This document shows, one piece after another, positions 32,964 through 42,859 of a stretch of 60,462 bases of DNA. Source of the stretch: an uncultured Pseudomonadota bacterium (lineage in GTDB: Bacteria; Myxococcota_A; Bradymonadia; Bradymonadales; GCA-2716585); NCBI GenBank assembly GCA_937123825.1, contig CAKZKQ010000735.1, positions 1 through 60,462 of the forward strand, given 5' to 3'. Both the position numbers and the translations under genes were made by a program. How positions within the stretch are numbered: the first letter of the stretch is position 1; each line of letters begins with the position of its first letter. The notes under the pieces are model-generated. The model saw only the letters and a program-made list of their open reading frames with translations, was not told where the DNA came from and made no database searches.

Positions 32964-35438
32964 TTATTCGACGGTAATGTTGAGCACGTAGTCATTGAAG
33001 GGGTTGCTCAAGCGCCAGATGTTGGCCTGAATGAAGTAGGTTCCGGTTTCGGTGACGGTCTCCGACACCTCTTCGTTGTCAGTGACCGAGGCCGAGCGGT
33101 CCAACTGAGTCGTGCCGTCGGTATCGAGCAAGGTCAGGTCAAGGTCAGCAGTGACGTCGAGGAAAAGCATCTCCACCGTGATGGTCTGACCCGCGGTCAA
33201 TGCAATGGCAAAGAAGTCATTCTCGTCCTCGGGGTTGCACAACCCCAACTCATCGTATGAGCCCGGCGTGATGGTCGTGGCGGTCTCAAAGGTGTTGTTG
33301 GGCTCAAAGCGGTCTTCACAACGCGCCTCAGGGTCGGGATCGGGATCAGGGTCAGGGATGCAGGTGTCCGTGACCGTGTCGCAGATCTCGCCGTCGGCAC
33401 AGTCCGAGTTGAGCGTGCACTCAGGCTCGGGATCGCCTTCGGTGACCTGAACTTCCAGACGGTAGGCGTTGGGGTCGCCGCTGTAGTGGAAGACATGGAT
33501 GAAATAGGTGCCTGCGGCGGTGACGGTGGTCTCGATGGTCTCGTTGTCCGACACCGTGGCCGAGCGCCGGATGTCGTCCACACCGTCGGTGTCGAGCAAC
33601 TCCATGTCGAGGTCGGCGATGTCATCGCTGAAGAAGGCCGTCACGGAGATGGTGGAGTTGGCGGGCAACGCGATGGCAAAGAAATCGCTGTCGTCGGTGT
33701 TTTCACACAGGTCCAACCCCTCGTACGTCCCCGCAGAGATGGTCTGAGCCTCGCCAAAGGCGTTGTTGGGCTCAAAGCGGTCGTTGCAGGTGGGCACAAA
33801 TTCGCTGCTGGCCGAGATGCTGTAGGCGGTGTTCTGCCCCGTCCCCAGGAAGGCACGCACGTAGTACGAGCCGGGCTCTGCGATCTGGAAGGAGATGGTC
33901 TCGTTGGCGCCGCGCGTGGTGGCGCTGTCCAGAACAGTGACCCCATCCGAGTCGAGCAGCTCCAGGTCCACATCGCCAAACTCGGTGTCCGACACCGCGG
34001 TCACGGTCAACGTGGCGTTCTCTTCGCCGATCTCCACCTGATAGAAGTCGTCTTCGTTGGGACACGACACGGCGCCGGTCAACTGCCCCTCCAACATGGT
34101 GGCATCCAGCCGGGTGTTGTTGGGCTCGTGGGTGTCGTTGGCGCAGCTCGGAGGCATGGGGGGCGCCGTGGTGGAGATGTCCAACGAATACGTGGCGGCG
34201 TCACCCAGAATGTGCTGGACCACGATGTAGTGGGTGCCAGTGGTGGTGGCCGTCGCCACACCGTCGGCCAACCCCAGCAAGACAAGCTCGCTGGCCAGCA
34301 GCGGAGCGCCACCAGGGCCCACAATGTCCATGCCCATCGTCGCCAGGAAATCGAGCGTGAAGAGGCTGGCGGTGATCTCCTGACCTGCGGTCAACTCCAC
34401 CGCGTAGTAGTCCGTGGCGTCTCCCGTGCAGACCCGCAGCCCCGAGAGGTTGCCAGGACCCACCGCAGAGGCTTGCGCCAGGGTGTTGTTGGGCTCGTAG
34501 ACGTCGGCACACGGCGAGTTGGGGTCGGGATCAGGGTCGGGATCAGGATCGGGGTTGGGGTCCACGGCGACATCGAGTTGGAGGTCGTAGGTGTTCTCAA
34601 TGCCAGCGCGCTGGGCGGCAATGGACACGTAGTAGGTCCCCGCCGCTCGAATCGAGCGCTCAATGGTAATGATGCCGTTGAGGCCCACGGCGCTTTGCAG
34701 CACATCGCCTTGACCGTCGAGGATCTGCATGGACAGACCGCCGTCTTGCTGGACGTAGGTAATTTCAACCTGGAGGAGTTGGCCTGCGTCCACGTTGACC
34801 GCAAAGAAGTCAGCGTCGGCATCACAGATCGACAGGTTGCCGTACTGACCAGGCTGAAGTTGGGCGGCTTCAGCCACGGAGTTGTTGGGCTCCTGGGCAT
34901 CGGGCTGACAGCCGACAGGACCAGGATCAGGCGCACAAACACCGCCGTCGCAGATCTCTCCAGCATCGCAGTCCCCATCCTGAGTGCACTCGGGATCGGG
35001 GTCTGGATCAGGATCGGGATCAGGATCGGGGTCTGGGTCGGGATCAGGGTCCGGATCAGGGTCCGGATCGGGATCGGGATCGGGGTCGGGATCGGGGTCG
35101 GGATCGGGGTCGGGGTCGGGGTCTGGGTTGTTGTTGGGCGGCTGAACATCGGGCGTGGTGCAGAAACCACCAAGCTGCGTCATCTGACACACCGACTCTC
35201 CAGGGCACTGACTGTCCGACGTGCATTCGGCCGTGCAAACGGGATAACCCAGTTCGTCGTTCACCACACAAGTCAAACCATCGCCGCAGTCCAAATCCAC
35301 CAGACACGGCACCCCAAAGTTGGCCCCTAAGCCCTCTTCAACCTCGGCCGCCGAACAAGCGCCAAGCGCTGTCAGGCTGGCCAGGACCAGCAACGCCAGC
35401 CCCGCACGTTCTTTTAGATATGACCCCAATTGTGTCAT
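32964..35438 (-). CDS. Lipoprotein with PPC-type repeats and an Asp-Pro linker
   Basis: An 824-residue protein from ATG 35438 (AGGAGG eight bases upstream), with a lipoprotein signal (TALGACSAA). Cys-rich stretches of the DxDCGDGLTCV type precede a run of about 25 Asp-Pro dipeptides. Then come repeated ~110-residue beta domains, each opening with D..EPNN and holding DFFAI/DYYAV and GTYFI/GTYYV; this is the pre-peptidase C-terminal (PPC) pattern, at least five copies. PPC domains usually help secreted enzymes bind surfaces; here no catalytic domain is seen. It looks like a long surface adhesin or ligand-binding stalk. The frame stays open for ~390 codons upstream but that part is antisense to the AAA+ gene. 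Confidence 0.85.
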   Translation of the reverse strand: MTQLGSYLKERAGLALLVLASLTALGACSAAEVEEGLGANFGVPCLVDLDCGDGLTCVVNDELGYPVCTAECTSDSQCPGESVCQMTQLGGFCTTPDVQPPNNNPDPDPDPDPDPDPDPDPDPDPDPDPDPDPDPDPDPDPDPDPDPDPECTQDGDCDAGEICDGGVCAPDPGPVGCQPDAQEPNNSVAEAAQLQPGQYGNLSICDADADFFAVNVDAGQLLQVEITYVQQDGGLSMQILDGQGDVLQSAVGLNGIITIERSIRAAGTYYVSIAAQRAGIENTYDLQLDVAVDPNPDPDPDPDPDPNSPCADVYEPNNTLAQASAVGPGNLSGLRVCTGDATDYYAVELTAGQEITASLFTLDFLATMGMDIVGPGGAPLLASELVLLGLADGVATATTTGTHYIVVQHILGDAATYSLDISTTAPPMPPSCANDTHEPNNTRLDATMLEGQLTGAVSCPNEDDFYQVEIGEENATLTVTAVSDTEFGDVDLELLDSDGVTVLDSATTRGANETISFQIAEPGSYYVRAFLGTGQNTAYSISASSEFVPTCNDRFEPNNAFGEAQTISAGTYEGLDLCENTDDSDFFAIALPANSTISVTAFFSDDIADLDMELLDTDGVDDIRRSATVSDNETIETTVTAAGTYFIHVFHYSGDPNAYRLEVQVTEGDPEPECTLNSDCADGEICDTVTDTCIPDPDPDPDPEARCEDRFEPNNTFETATTITPGSYDELGLCNPEDENDFFAIALTAGQTITVEMLFLDVTADLDLTLLDTDGTTQLDRSASVTDNEEVSETVTETGTYFIQANIWRLSNPFNDYVLNITVE
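34990..35133 (-). repeat. Degenerate tandem repeat encoding the (Asp-Pro)n linker
   Basis: About 24 six-base units (GGATCG/GGGTCT/GGATCA variants on the plus strand) encode Asp-Pro dipeptides. Such a tract can change length by slippage, which would lengthen or shorten the stalk in steps of two residues without a frameshift. Confidence 0.8.
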
Positions 35439-35603
35439 CACCAAGACCTCCTGTGACACAGTATTCATGCAACTGCCATCGCCCGATTGTGACAGCGGCG
35501 GCTGAGTATATGCTTTCAGCGGGACGAATGCGAACCCTTTTGCTATCCTCAGGCCCGTTCCGATCGAGACAGAGATGCTAAAAGGGCCAAAAAGGGAATC
35601 CAT

Positions 35604-37781
35604 ATGGTGCAAGTGGTGCGGGGAGAAGGGATCGCGTTGCTCTTGAGGCATGCGCGCGCGGTTATGCGGGCGTGGTTCCAGTGGCAAGCGCTCCAAGGCG
35701 ATGAGCCCCCCGAAGAGCGAGTGTTGGGTTTGAGGCGACCCAGCCAGATGTTGGCCCAGAAGCTGACCGAGCAGCACCCGGCGCTCTTTCCAGAGACGCT
35801 CAAGGCCAGCCGCCAGCGCAACAACGCCCGGCTTGAGCGCTGGCTCAAAGACCCCCCCGAGGCCCTCTACCCGCTGGTGGAGTTGGTCTCGCTCTTCAGG
35901 CTCAGCGTCGATGACGCCGCTCTGCTCTTGATGACCGCGGCCCCGGCGCTCGACCCCAACATGACCGATCTCTACAGCCTTGCGCGCGACGACCTGAGCC
36001 AAAAGGGCGCCACGGTGGGGATGGTCTGCAATGTCCTGGCGCTGGGTGACAGCGCCCGCTTTGACGCCTTGATGGAGCGCTGCGTGTTTGACGCCCCGCT
36101 TCGGCGCCACCGCTTGCTCCTGCTTGAAGATCGACGACGCCGCGAGGAGAGCCTGGACCTCAACCTGGTCGAGCGCCGCATGCGCGTGGCCGATCGCGCG
36201 CTGGATTTCCTGCGGCGCATGCCCGGCGAACCGCTGAGATCGATCGACGAGTCCCTGGAGGCCACCTGCGAGCGGCTTGAAACCCGGGTGGAGCTTGATG
36301 AACTGGCGCTGCCCGACTACAGCCGCAAAGCGCTGGTTCAAGTCGCCCGCGCACGCTCGCTGCCCGCCATCTTCGAAGGCCCGCCCGGCGCAGAGCACCA
36401 AAAGGCCGCTGGCGCGCTGGCGGGTCTGCTGGGTCAAACGCTCTTGAGCGCGGATCTGGGCGCACTCTTGAACGAACCGCCCGCTGTCCTGGCCCAGCGT
36501 CTGGCCGACCTTTTTCGAGAAGCGCGTCTGGGCGGCGATCTTGTCTACCTCTCTGGGCATAAGCTGCCCGACATGCTCGACGGCTCGCGAAAGCTGGTCA
36601 TGAACCGCGCGCTGAGCCATGAGAGCTTTGTCCTGGGGGTCGGCTCAAGCACCCCGCTGTGGATGATCAACATCACGGTGGGCTGGCCGGTGGTTCAAAT
36701 CCCGCTGCCCGATGAGCACGAGCGCCTTGAAGCCTGGCAGGCCGCCTTTGAGGGCGAGCGCAGAGCCCCCTCGGAGGAGGCGCTGGGCACGATCGCGCGG
36801 CGCTATCAGATGTCCTTTGCTCAAATCCGGCAGTCGGCCGCCGAGGCCAGACGCCGGGCACAGGTCGCGCGGCGCTCACAGGTCGAGTTGATGGATCTGG
36901 ATCGGTCCTGCCGGGCGCACTTTGCCCACCAACTCAGCGATGTGGCCCACCTCGTCCCCCCGACGCCGTTCAACTTTGACCAGCTCATCCTGCCGGACAA
37001 AGAAAAGGAGAAGTTCAACGAGATCCTGCTCTACGCCCACGAACACGACGCGATTTACAGCGAGTGGGGGTTTGGCAAAAAGTTCCCCTACGGTCGCGGC
37101 CTCAGCGTGCTCTTTTATGGGCCACCGGGCACGGGCAAGACCATGGGGGCGATGATCATCGCCAACACGCTGGGGTTGGACCTCTTCCGGGTGGATCTGT
37201 CGCGGATCATGAGCCGCTATGTCGGCGAGACGGAGAAAAACCTGGCGCGCGTCTTTGATGAGGCCGAGCGTGGGCGCGTAATGCTCCTCTTTGATGAGGC
37301 CGACAGCCTCTTCACCAAGCGCACCGAGGTCAAAAGCTCCGTCGACCGCTACGCCAACCTTGAGGTCGCCTACCTCTTGCAGCGCATGGAGAACTTTGAG
37401 GGCGTCACGGTCCTGACCACCAACGTCGAGCAGCAACTCGACGACGCCTTCAAGCGCCGGATCCGCTACCGGATCTACTTCCCGATGCCGGACGCCAAGA
37501 CCCGAGGCAAGCTCTGGCAGGCGTTGATCCCCGAGGACGCCCCCACGCGTGACAACATCCCCTACAAGCTGCTGGGGCGTCACTTTGAGCTCTCGGGCGG
37601 CCACATCAAACAGGCCGTGCTGCGGGCAGGGTTCTACGCCAGACGCTCGGGCGGCTCGATCGGGTTTGAACATCTGCTTGAAGGCGCCAAGGCAGAATGC
37701 CGAGAGATTGGGATGCTGGTGACGGACTCGTTGCCCAAGGCCATGGCCCAGGCTCTGGAGAAAGAACGCCAGAACAGTTAG
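35604..37781 (+). CDS. Two-part AAA+ ATPase (degenerate plus active domain)
   Basis: A 725-residue soluble protein. The C-terminal AAA+ module has Walker A near residue 506 (FYGPPGTGKTMGA), Walker B (VMLLFDEADSLF), sensor/arginine-finger region (DAFKRRIRYRIYFPMP) and sensor 2 (SGGHIKQAVLRAG). The middle (about 240-430) resembles another AAA core (IFEGPPGAEHQKAA) whose P-loop lacks the Lys, so it is probably structural. The N-terminal ~230 residues are helical and unrecognised. Similar degenerate-active AAA+ proteins serve as contractile-injection-system ATPases (Cis15 type) and in other assemblies, but no such genes are here. SD AAGGGA precedes the ATG. Confidence 0.85.
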   Translation: MVQVVRGEGIALLLRHARAVMRAWFQWQALQGDEPPEERVLGLRRPSQMLAQKLTEQHPALFPETLKASRQRNNARLERWLKDPPEALYPLVELVSLFRLSVDDAALLLMTAAPALDPNMTDLYSLARDDLSQKGATVGMVCNVLALGDSARFDALMERCVFDAPLRRHRLLLLEDRRRREESLDLNLVERRMRVADRALDFLRRMPGEPLRSIDESLEATCERLETRVELDELALPDYSRKALVQVARARSLPAIFEGPPGAEHQKAAGALAGLLGQTLLSADLGALLNEPPAVLAQRLADLFREARLGGDLVYLSGHKLPDMLDGSRKLVMNRALSHESFVLGVGSSTPLWMINITVGWPVVQIPLPDEHERLEAWQAAFEGERRAPSEEALGTIARRYQMSFAQIRQSAAEARRRAQVARRSQVELMDLDRSCRAHFAHQLSDVAHLVPPTPFNFDQLILPDKEKEKFNEILLYAHEHDAIYSEWGFGKKFPYGRGLSVLFYGPPGTGKTMGAMIIANTLGLDLFRVDLSRIMSRYVGETEKNLARVFDEAERGRVMLLFDEADSLFTKRTEVKSSVDRYANLEVAYLLQRMENFEGVTVLTTNVEQQLDDAFKRRIRYRIYFPMPDAKTRGKLWQALIPEDAPTRDNIPYKLLGRHFELSGGHIKQAVLRAGFYARRSGGSIGFEHLLEGAKAECREIGMLVTDSLPKAMAQALEKERQNS

Positions 37782-37963
37782 GATCGGGGGACAATATCCC
37801 CCTCCTCAGGACGCTGGTGCTTGGCCTACAATCGCACAGGGCCTAACCTATAGAGACTGCCTGGTTGGAGTTGCGGTCACAGACCGCCATTCCCAGAGCC
37901 AACCAGGAGAGGGGTCCAGACGCCCAATGGCGGTGTTTGTGGGCTGGAGACGCAAGGAGAAGC

Positions 37964-40900
37964 GTGGACAAGACCATCAAGGGGACATCCAGGAGGCCCC
38001 CAGCGCTGCCGCTGGGTCCATTTGAGTTGCACGCCAGGATCGCGCGCGGCGGCATGGGCGAGGTGTGGAGGGGGATCCACATCAAACAGCAGGTGCCAGT
38101 GGCCATCAAGGTCATCACCGCCGCCCGGGCTCGCCGTGCCAGCACCCAAGAGGCCTTTCGCAACGAAGTGCGTGCCATCGCGGGGTTGGATCACCCCGGC
38201 GTGGTGATGGTTTTTGACCACGGGGTCATCCCAGAAGAGACCGAGCGGCTCTCACAAGGCGTGCTGGTCAAGGGCAGCCCGTATCTGGTCATGGAGATGG
38301 CCAGCCGAGGCTCGCTGGGCAGGCTCAAGGAGCCGCTGCGGTGGCGCGAGCTGCGTCTGGTCCTGCTGGGGTTGCTCCAAGCGCTGGCCCACGCCCACGC
38401 GCGCGGCATCATTCACCGCGACATGAAGCCGGGCAACGTCTTGATGGCGGGTCCAGACGACATTCGCCCTGGGTTGAAGCTGACCGACTTTGGCATCGCC
38501 CACGTCGTCGACAGTCACACCCGCGCCGACAGCCGCGATCTGACCATGGGCACCCCCATGTACATGGCCCCGGAGCAGCTTCGGGGGCTCTGGCGAGATT
38601 ATGGGCCCTGGACAGACCTCTACGCTGTGGGTTGCATGACCTTCAAGCTGGCCACGGGCCGCTACCCCTTTAAAGCCAAGAACTTTGCCGACCTGTGCCG
38701 CATGCACCTGGAGGTCGAGCCACCCCCGCTGCAAACCCCCCACGCCATGCCCGAAGGGCTCGAAGAGTGGATGCGGTGTTTGCTGGAAAAATCGCCCGAG
38801 ATGCGCTTCCAACACGCCGCCGACGCCCTCTACGCCCTGGAGGGGCTCGAAGGCGATCACGGCGAGCCGCAGGGGCTGGCCCTCGACGGTCAGGAAGAGA
38901 TCTCGGAGACGTTGGCGGACGTGGCGGCCACGGTGGTCTTTGGCCAAAGCGCAGAGCTGGCCAGCGCCATGCCGCGCCCCACCGCCGCCACTGCGCCGGG
39001 CGCCTCCCATGAGGCCCCCACCATCCCCGAATCGTGGGAGCGGGCCGAGGAGATGCCCAACGTCATGCTCCTGGGCGTGGGCCTTGGCGTCTACGGCGTG
39101 CGGACCTTCCCCATGATGGGGCGGCGCGCCCAGCGCACGGCCCTCTGGGACCAACTGCGCGAGGTTCACCTGCTGCAGCAGGCCAAGGCCACCGTGGTCA
39201 CAGGCGCCGCAGGCGTGGGCAAGAGCCGTCTGGTGGAGTGGATCTGCGAGCGCGCCCATGAAGTCGGCGCCGCCACCATCCTCAAGGCCACCCACAGCCC
39301 CATCGCGGGGCCGTCCTTTGGTTTGCCTGGCATGTTGGCCTCCCAGACGCGCTGTTTGGGGCTGAGCCACGCCGAGGCGCGGATCCGCTGCAAGCGCCTG
39401 CTCAAACAAATGGGGGTCACCGACGCCTATGAGTCGGCGGCGCTGGCCGAGGTAATGATCCCAGCCGACGATGACTCGTTGGACCCTGGCATGGCGAGGA
39501 TCCATTTCAGCCGCGCGCGCGAGCGCCACGCGCTGATCTTGCGTCACCTGGAGCGTCTGGCGCGCCGTCGCCCCTTGATTGTCTGGCTCGACGATGTTCA
39601 GTGGGCCGTCAACTCGCTGGACTTTGTCTCCTACGTGCTCGATCAGCAAGAGCACCACCCCAGCCCCATCTATTTTGTGCTCACCGCGCGCGACGAGGCG
39701 CTGGTGGAGCAACAACTGGCGGCGTGGAACCTCAAAGAGTTGCTGGGGCGCCCGCGCACCCATCAAATGCCCCTTGGCCCCCTGCCTCCCGAAGAGCACG
39801 GCCGCCTGATCGAAGAGTTGCTGGTCCTCCAGGGCGATCTGGCCGCCCAGGTCGAGGCCCGCAGCGCCGGAAACCCCCAGTTTGCCATCCATCTGGTGGG
39901 CGACTGGGTCCAGCGCGGCGTGTTGGAGGTCGGCCCCGGGGGCTTTGTGCTGCGTCCCGGCGAGCAGGCCGTCTTGCCCGATGACCTTTACGGCGTTTGG
40001 GGCGCCCGTGTGCGGCGCTTGCTGGAAGGCCAGCCCCCCGACGCCCAAAAAGCGCTGGAGTTGGCAAGTGTCCTGGGGCTGGAGGTCAACCGCCAGGAGT
40101 GGCAGGTCGCCTGCCAGAAAGCGGGCCTGCACTTGCCTGACGGCATCCTCGATCGCCTGCTGGCCACGCGTCTGGCACAGCTTAAGGTCGATGGTTGGAG
40201 CTTTGTCCACGGCATGCTGCGCGAATCGCTCGAACGATCGGCCCTTGAAGCAGGGCGCACCCGCGCTTTGCACGCCGCCTGCGCAGACATGCTGACCGAA
40301 CTCCACAGCGAGGGCGCCCACGGCGTCCCCGAGCGACGCGCCAGGCACCTGCTGGGCGCCAGGTTGCTGGCCCCCGCCGTCGATGCGCTCCTGGCCGCCG
40401 CCTCCGAGCGGCTCAAAGAGCAAGACGTGCGCATGGCCCAGTCGCTCCTTGGGCGCCGGGCAGACGTCCTCAAAGAGTTGGAGGCCACCGACGACGATCT
40501 GCGCTGGGGTCAGGGCTGGCTGGCGGCCAGCAAGGGGCTCGTCTATCAGGATCGCTTTGATGAGGCGCAGGCACTGGCCCGTCAGGCCGAACAAGCCGCG
40601 CGCCGTTACCGCTGGTCCATGCTCCCCGAGGCGCTGCGCGCGCTGGGCACGATCGCCCGGCGCCGAGGCGACTTTGACGCCGCCGCCGACCACTACCGTC
40701 AGGCGCTTGGGCCCTTTGAAGATCAGGGTGACATCCAGGGGCTGGCCTACAGCCTCCACGGTCTGGCCGAGGTCGTTCAACGGCGCGGCGACAGCGATCT
40801 TGCTCAGGATCTGACCCAAAAAGCGCTCAAATTCTTCAAGCAGATCCACGACGACGTCGGCGTGGCCATGTCCTTGAAGATGCTGGGGCAAAACGCCCAC

Positions 40901-41497
40901 GGCCGCGGCGACATGGACCGCTGCCAGGAACTCTTTGAGCAGGCGCTGACCATCTACGAGCGGATCGGCCACAAGTTTGGCATGGCCAGTTCGGCCAACG
41001 TCCTGGCCGACGTGGCGCGCCACCGGGGAGACCTGGAGGGCGCCGAGCGCGGCTACCGTCTGGCGCTGAGCCACTTCCGCAGCGTCGGCGGCCGGGGCTT
41101 GATCCCCCAACTCAACCTGGGGCTCACACTCCTGGCCCGCGACGACCGCGCTGCGCGCTCCACGTTGGAAACAGTCCTGAAGGCCTTTGAAAAACAGGGG
41201 TCAAGCGGCTTTCTGGTCTACATCCACGCCGCACTGATGGCCACCGCCCCGCGCGAACACGACTGGGCCGGCTGGGATCATCACTACAACCGCACCATGG
41301 AGCTGCTGGCCAAGCACACCCTCTACGACCGCGACATCGCGTGGTGCGCCCATCTGGCCGGGGACAAAGCCGCTGGCGCCATGGAGCGCGTGCGCGCCGG
41401 AAAAGCCTACGAGTTGGCCATGGAGCAATACAAGGGCCTCGAAGACACCGACAAGGTCATCGAAGTCAGCGCCTCGTGGGCCGACATCACGGTTTAA
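37964..41497 (+). CDS. Ser/Thr kinase - P-loop ATPase - TPR regulator
   Basis: About 1177 residues from GTG 37964 (AGGAG four bases upstream). Residues ~20-300 are a Ser/Thr kinase (RGGMGEVWRG, AIKV, HRDMKPGNVLM, DFGIAHV, GTPMYMAPEQ). At ~414 is Walker A (VTGAAGVGKSRLV), then a STAND/AAA_16-like ATPase (LIVWLDDVQWAVNSLDF). The last third holds TPR motifs (ALGTIARRRGDFDAAADHYRQAL, YSLHGLAEVVQRRGDSDLAQDLTQKAL). This kinase-ATPase-TPR order is typical of large Myxococcota and PknK-like regulators. No DNA-binding output domain is visible. It would sense a ligand through the repeats and signal by phosphorylation. Confidence 0.92.
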   Translation: MDKTIKGTSRRPPALPLGPFELHARIARGGMGEVWRGIHIKQQVPVAIKVITAARARRASTQEAFRNEVRAIAGLDHPGVVMVFDHGVIPEETERLSQGVLVKGSPYLVMEMASRGSLGRLKEPLRWRELRLVLLGLLQALAHAHARGIIHRDMKPGNVLMAGPDDIRPGLKLTDFGIAHVVDSHTRADSRDLTMGTPMYMAPEQLRGLWRDYGPWTDLYAVGCMTFKLATGRYPFKAKNFADLCRMHLEVEPPPLQTPHAMPEGLEEWMRCLLEKSPEMRFQHAADALYALEGLEGDHGEPQGLALDGQEEISETLADVAATVVFGQSAELASAMPRPTAATAPGASHEAPTIPESWERAEEMPNVMLLGVGLGVYGVRTFPMMGRRAQRTALWDQLREVHLLQQAKATVVTGAAGVGKSRLVEWICERAHEVGAATILKATHSPIAGPSFGLPGMLASQTRCLGLSHAEARIRCKRLLKQMGVTDAYESAALAEVMIPADDDSLDPGMARIHFSRARERHALILRHLERLARRRPLIVWLDDVQWAVNSLDFVSYVLDQQEHHPSPIYFVLTARDEALVEQQLAAWNLKELLGRPRTHQMPLGPLPPEEHGRLIEELLVLQGDLAAQVEARSAGNPQFAIHLVGDWVQRGVLEVGPGGFVLRPGEQAVLPDDLYGVWGARVRRLLEGQPPDAQKALELASVLGLEVNRQEWQVACQKAGLHLPDGILDRLLATRLAQLKVDGWSFVHGMLRESLERSALEAGRTRALHAACADMLTELHSEGAHGVPERRARHLLGARLLAPAVDALLAAASERLKEQDVRMAQSLLGRRADVLKELEATDDDLRWGQGWLAASKGLVYQDRFDEAQALARQAEQAARRYRWSMLPEALRALGTIARRRGDFDAAADHYRQALGPFEDQGDIQGLAYSLHGLAEVVQRRGDSDLAQDLTQKALKFFKQIHDDVGVAMSLKMLGQNAHGRGDMDRCQELFEQALTIYERIGHKFGMASSANVLADVARHRGDLEGAERGYRLALSHFRSVGGRGLIPQLNLGLTLLARDDRAARSTLETVLKAFEKQGSSGFLVYIHAALMATAPREHDWAGWDHHYNRTMELLAKHTLYDRDIAWCAHLAGDKAAGAMERVRAGKAYELAMEQYKGLEDTDKVIEVSASWADITV

Positions 41498-41669
41498 ACC
41501 GCCTCTTAGTGCATCGGCAGCATGTTCGGCTCAAAAGTGGCATTCGAGGATGAGCCGCGCCTCTTTGCTGTTGATGTTAAGCCGCAAGCTGCCGGTGTGA
41601 CCTTCGCCCGGCATCGGCGAGAGCATACCCAGAGGATCCATCCTCAGCCGGATCCCCCTTTGAAAGGAA

Positions 41670-42305
41670 TCAAAAAAAGTATCTTACCGCCAGGCCCAAC
41701 TCGAAGTTGGAGGTGTCGTAGTCGTAACCCTGGTCAAGCAGCGCCTGGGCGTCCTCCAGGGAACCGTTGGCCTCAAGGTCCTGACGCTCGGCGTCGATGT
41801 CGCGGTCCACGTAGCCGCGGCCCGGCAGGTTCCAGTAGAGGTCCACGCCCAGCGCCCAGTGGCGATCAAAGATGTACTCGGCGCCGCCGCCCAGTCGGTA
41901 GAGGGTCGTGGCACCACTGGCGTTGAGCAGGTCCGCGCCGTTGTCGGCGGCCAGACCGATGCCCAGGTAAAGGTCAAAGGATTCGTTGTTGATCAGGTGC
42001 AGGTGACCCGTCAGGCGCAGGTCGGGGCGAAAATAGTCTGACTGGTCGCTCTGGCGCATGGTGGCCACTTCAAACTCGGCCCCCAGGAAGTAAAGAAACT
42101 CGGCGCGCATGCCCAGGTGCAGCGTGTAATTGTCCCCCTGGAAGTCCCCTTCGCCCGAGTTTTGATAGGAAAGTCTGGAAGAGACAGCGACGGTGGCGGC
42201 GCTGTCCGAGTCAGCCAGCGCCGGGGAGGCCAAAAGCACAATCGCGGCGGCCACGGAAAAGATCATCAAAGACAACGAAAAGGACTTGGGAGTGCTGGCG
42301 AACAT
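41670..42305 (-). CDS. Secreted small outer-membrane beta-barrel protein
   Basis: A 211-residue protein with a signal peptide (AAIVLLASPALADSD), alternating amphipathic strands (YTLHLGMRAEFLYFLGAEFEVAT, FDLYLGIGLAA) and a C-terminal aromatic end (LGLAVRYFF). It matches the OmpA-like / OMP_b-brl eight-strand barrel style. No family could be assigned. It lies 173 bases from the convergent kinase-ATPase gene and shares a divergent intergenic region with the MopE-like gene. Confidence 0.75.
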   Translation of the reverse strand: MFASTPKSFSLSLMIFSVAAAIVLLASPALADSDSAATVAVSSRLSYQNSGEGDFQGDNYTLHLGMRAEFLYFLGAEFEVATMRQSDQSDYFRPDLRLTGHLHLINNESFDLYLGIGLAADNGADLLNASGATTLYRLGGGAEYIFDRHWALGVDLYWNLPGRGYVDRDIDAERQDLEANGSLEDAQALLDQGYDYDTSNFELGLAVRYFF

Positions 42306-42550
42306 CGCGGTGCTCCTGGCTCAAGATCCATGAGGGCCGGGCTCGACAGGTTGCCCCCCTCCACATCAGACCGCAGCCCTTCGACTGGCTTTGGAACCGC
42401 CCCAACCCTTGCAACCTCCCCGCTGCAAATCGCCGTTGCTCGCCCCAAAACCAGCCCACCGGCCGCGGCCTGATGCCTCTCTTCCATCGCAACACCCATG
42501 CCAAAGCAAAAAACACCACCACCACGGGATCCACCCATACACCCACCACA

Positions 42551-42574
42551 CACTGTTAACAAACGTTAACAGTG
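42551..42574. promoter_or_regulatory. Palindrome CACTGTTAAC-AAAC-GTTAACAGTG, possible operator
   Basis: A perfect 10+10 inverted repeat with a four-base spacer lies in the 554-base divergent region between the small barrel gene (minus) and the MopE-like gene (plus). A partial repeat of the core (CGTTAACG) occurs 15-20 bases downstream. I see no gene in 42306-42859. Confidence 0.55.
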
Positions 42575-42859
42575 GCCACTGTAGCCGTTCGTTAACGCCC
42601 GTTGACACCTCCCCCACTTCGCTCTCAAAACCACCAAAAACATCGTAAAAACGGGCATCAAAGGCACTTCCACACAGTTCCAAAGCACTGCCAACCAGTG
42701 TTCACACCCTTAACAAAGCCCCTTTTAAGCCCATAACACCCCACTGTAACCCAATGATCACACCTGGCCTGGGCTGGCGAACCCAGGTCAATGGCGATAG
42801 GCTGCCCTGGAAGGTCCAAAAACTGCGGGGCAGGTCTCCGACGACAAAGGAAACAATCC

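Noticed and set aside
34990..35133. CRISPR-like or satellite repeat
   Set aside because: The repeats are six-base in-frame codon pairs for Asp-Pro inside a gene, without spacers.
35439..36620. N-terminal extension of the PPC lipoprotein gene
   Set aside because: The frame remains open but runs antisense through the AAA+ gene; the lipoprotein signal and strong ribosome site place the start at 35438.
37786..37802. GGGGGA/TCCCCC hairpin after the AAA+ gene as a terminator
   Set aside because: Perfect six-pair stem but no following T run; recorded here only as a hairpin.
38252..41110. 952-codon minus-strand frame opposite the kinase-ATPase-TPR gene
   Set aside because: Shadow frame: the plus strand holds HRD, DFG, Walker A and TPR motifs, while the minus-strand translation has none.
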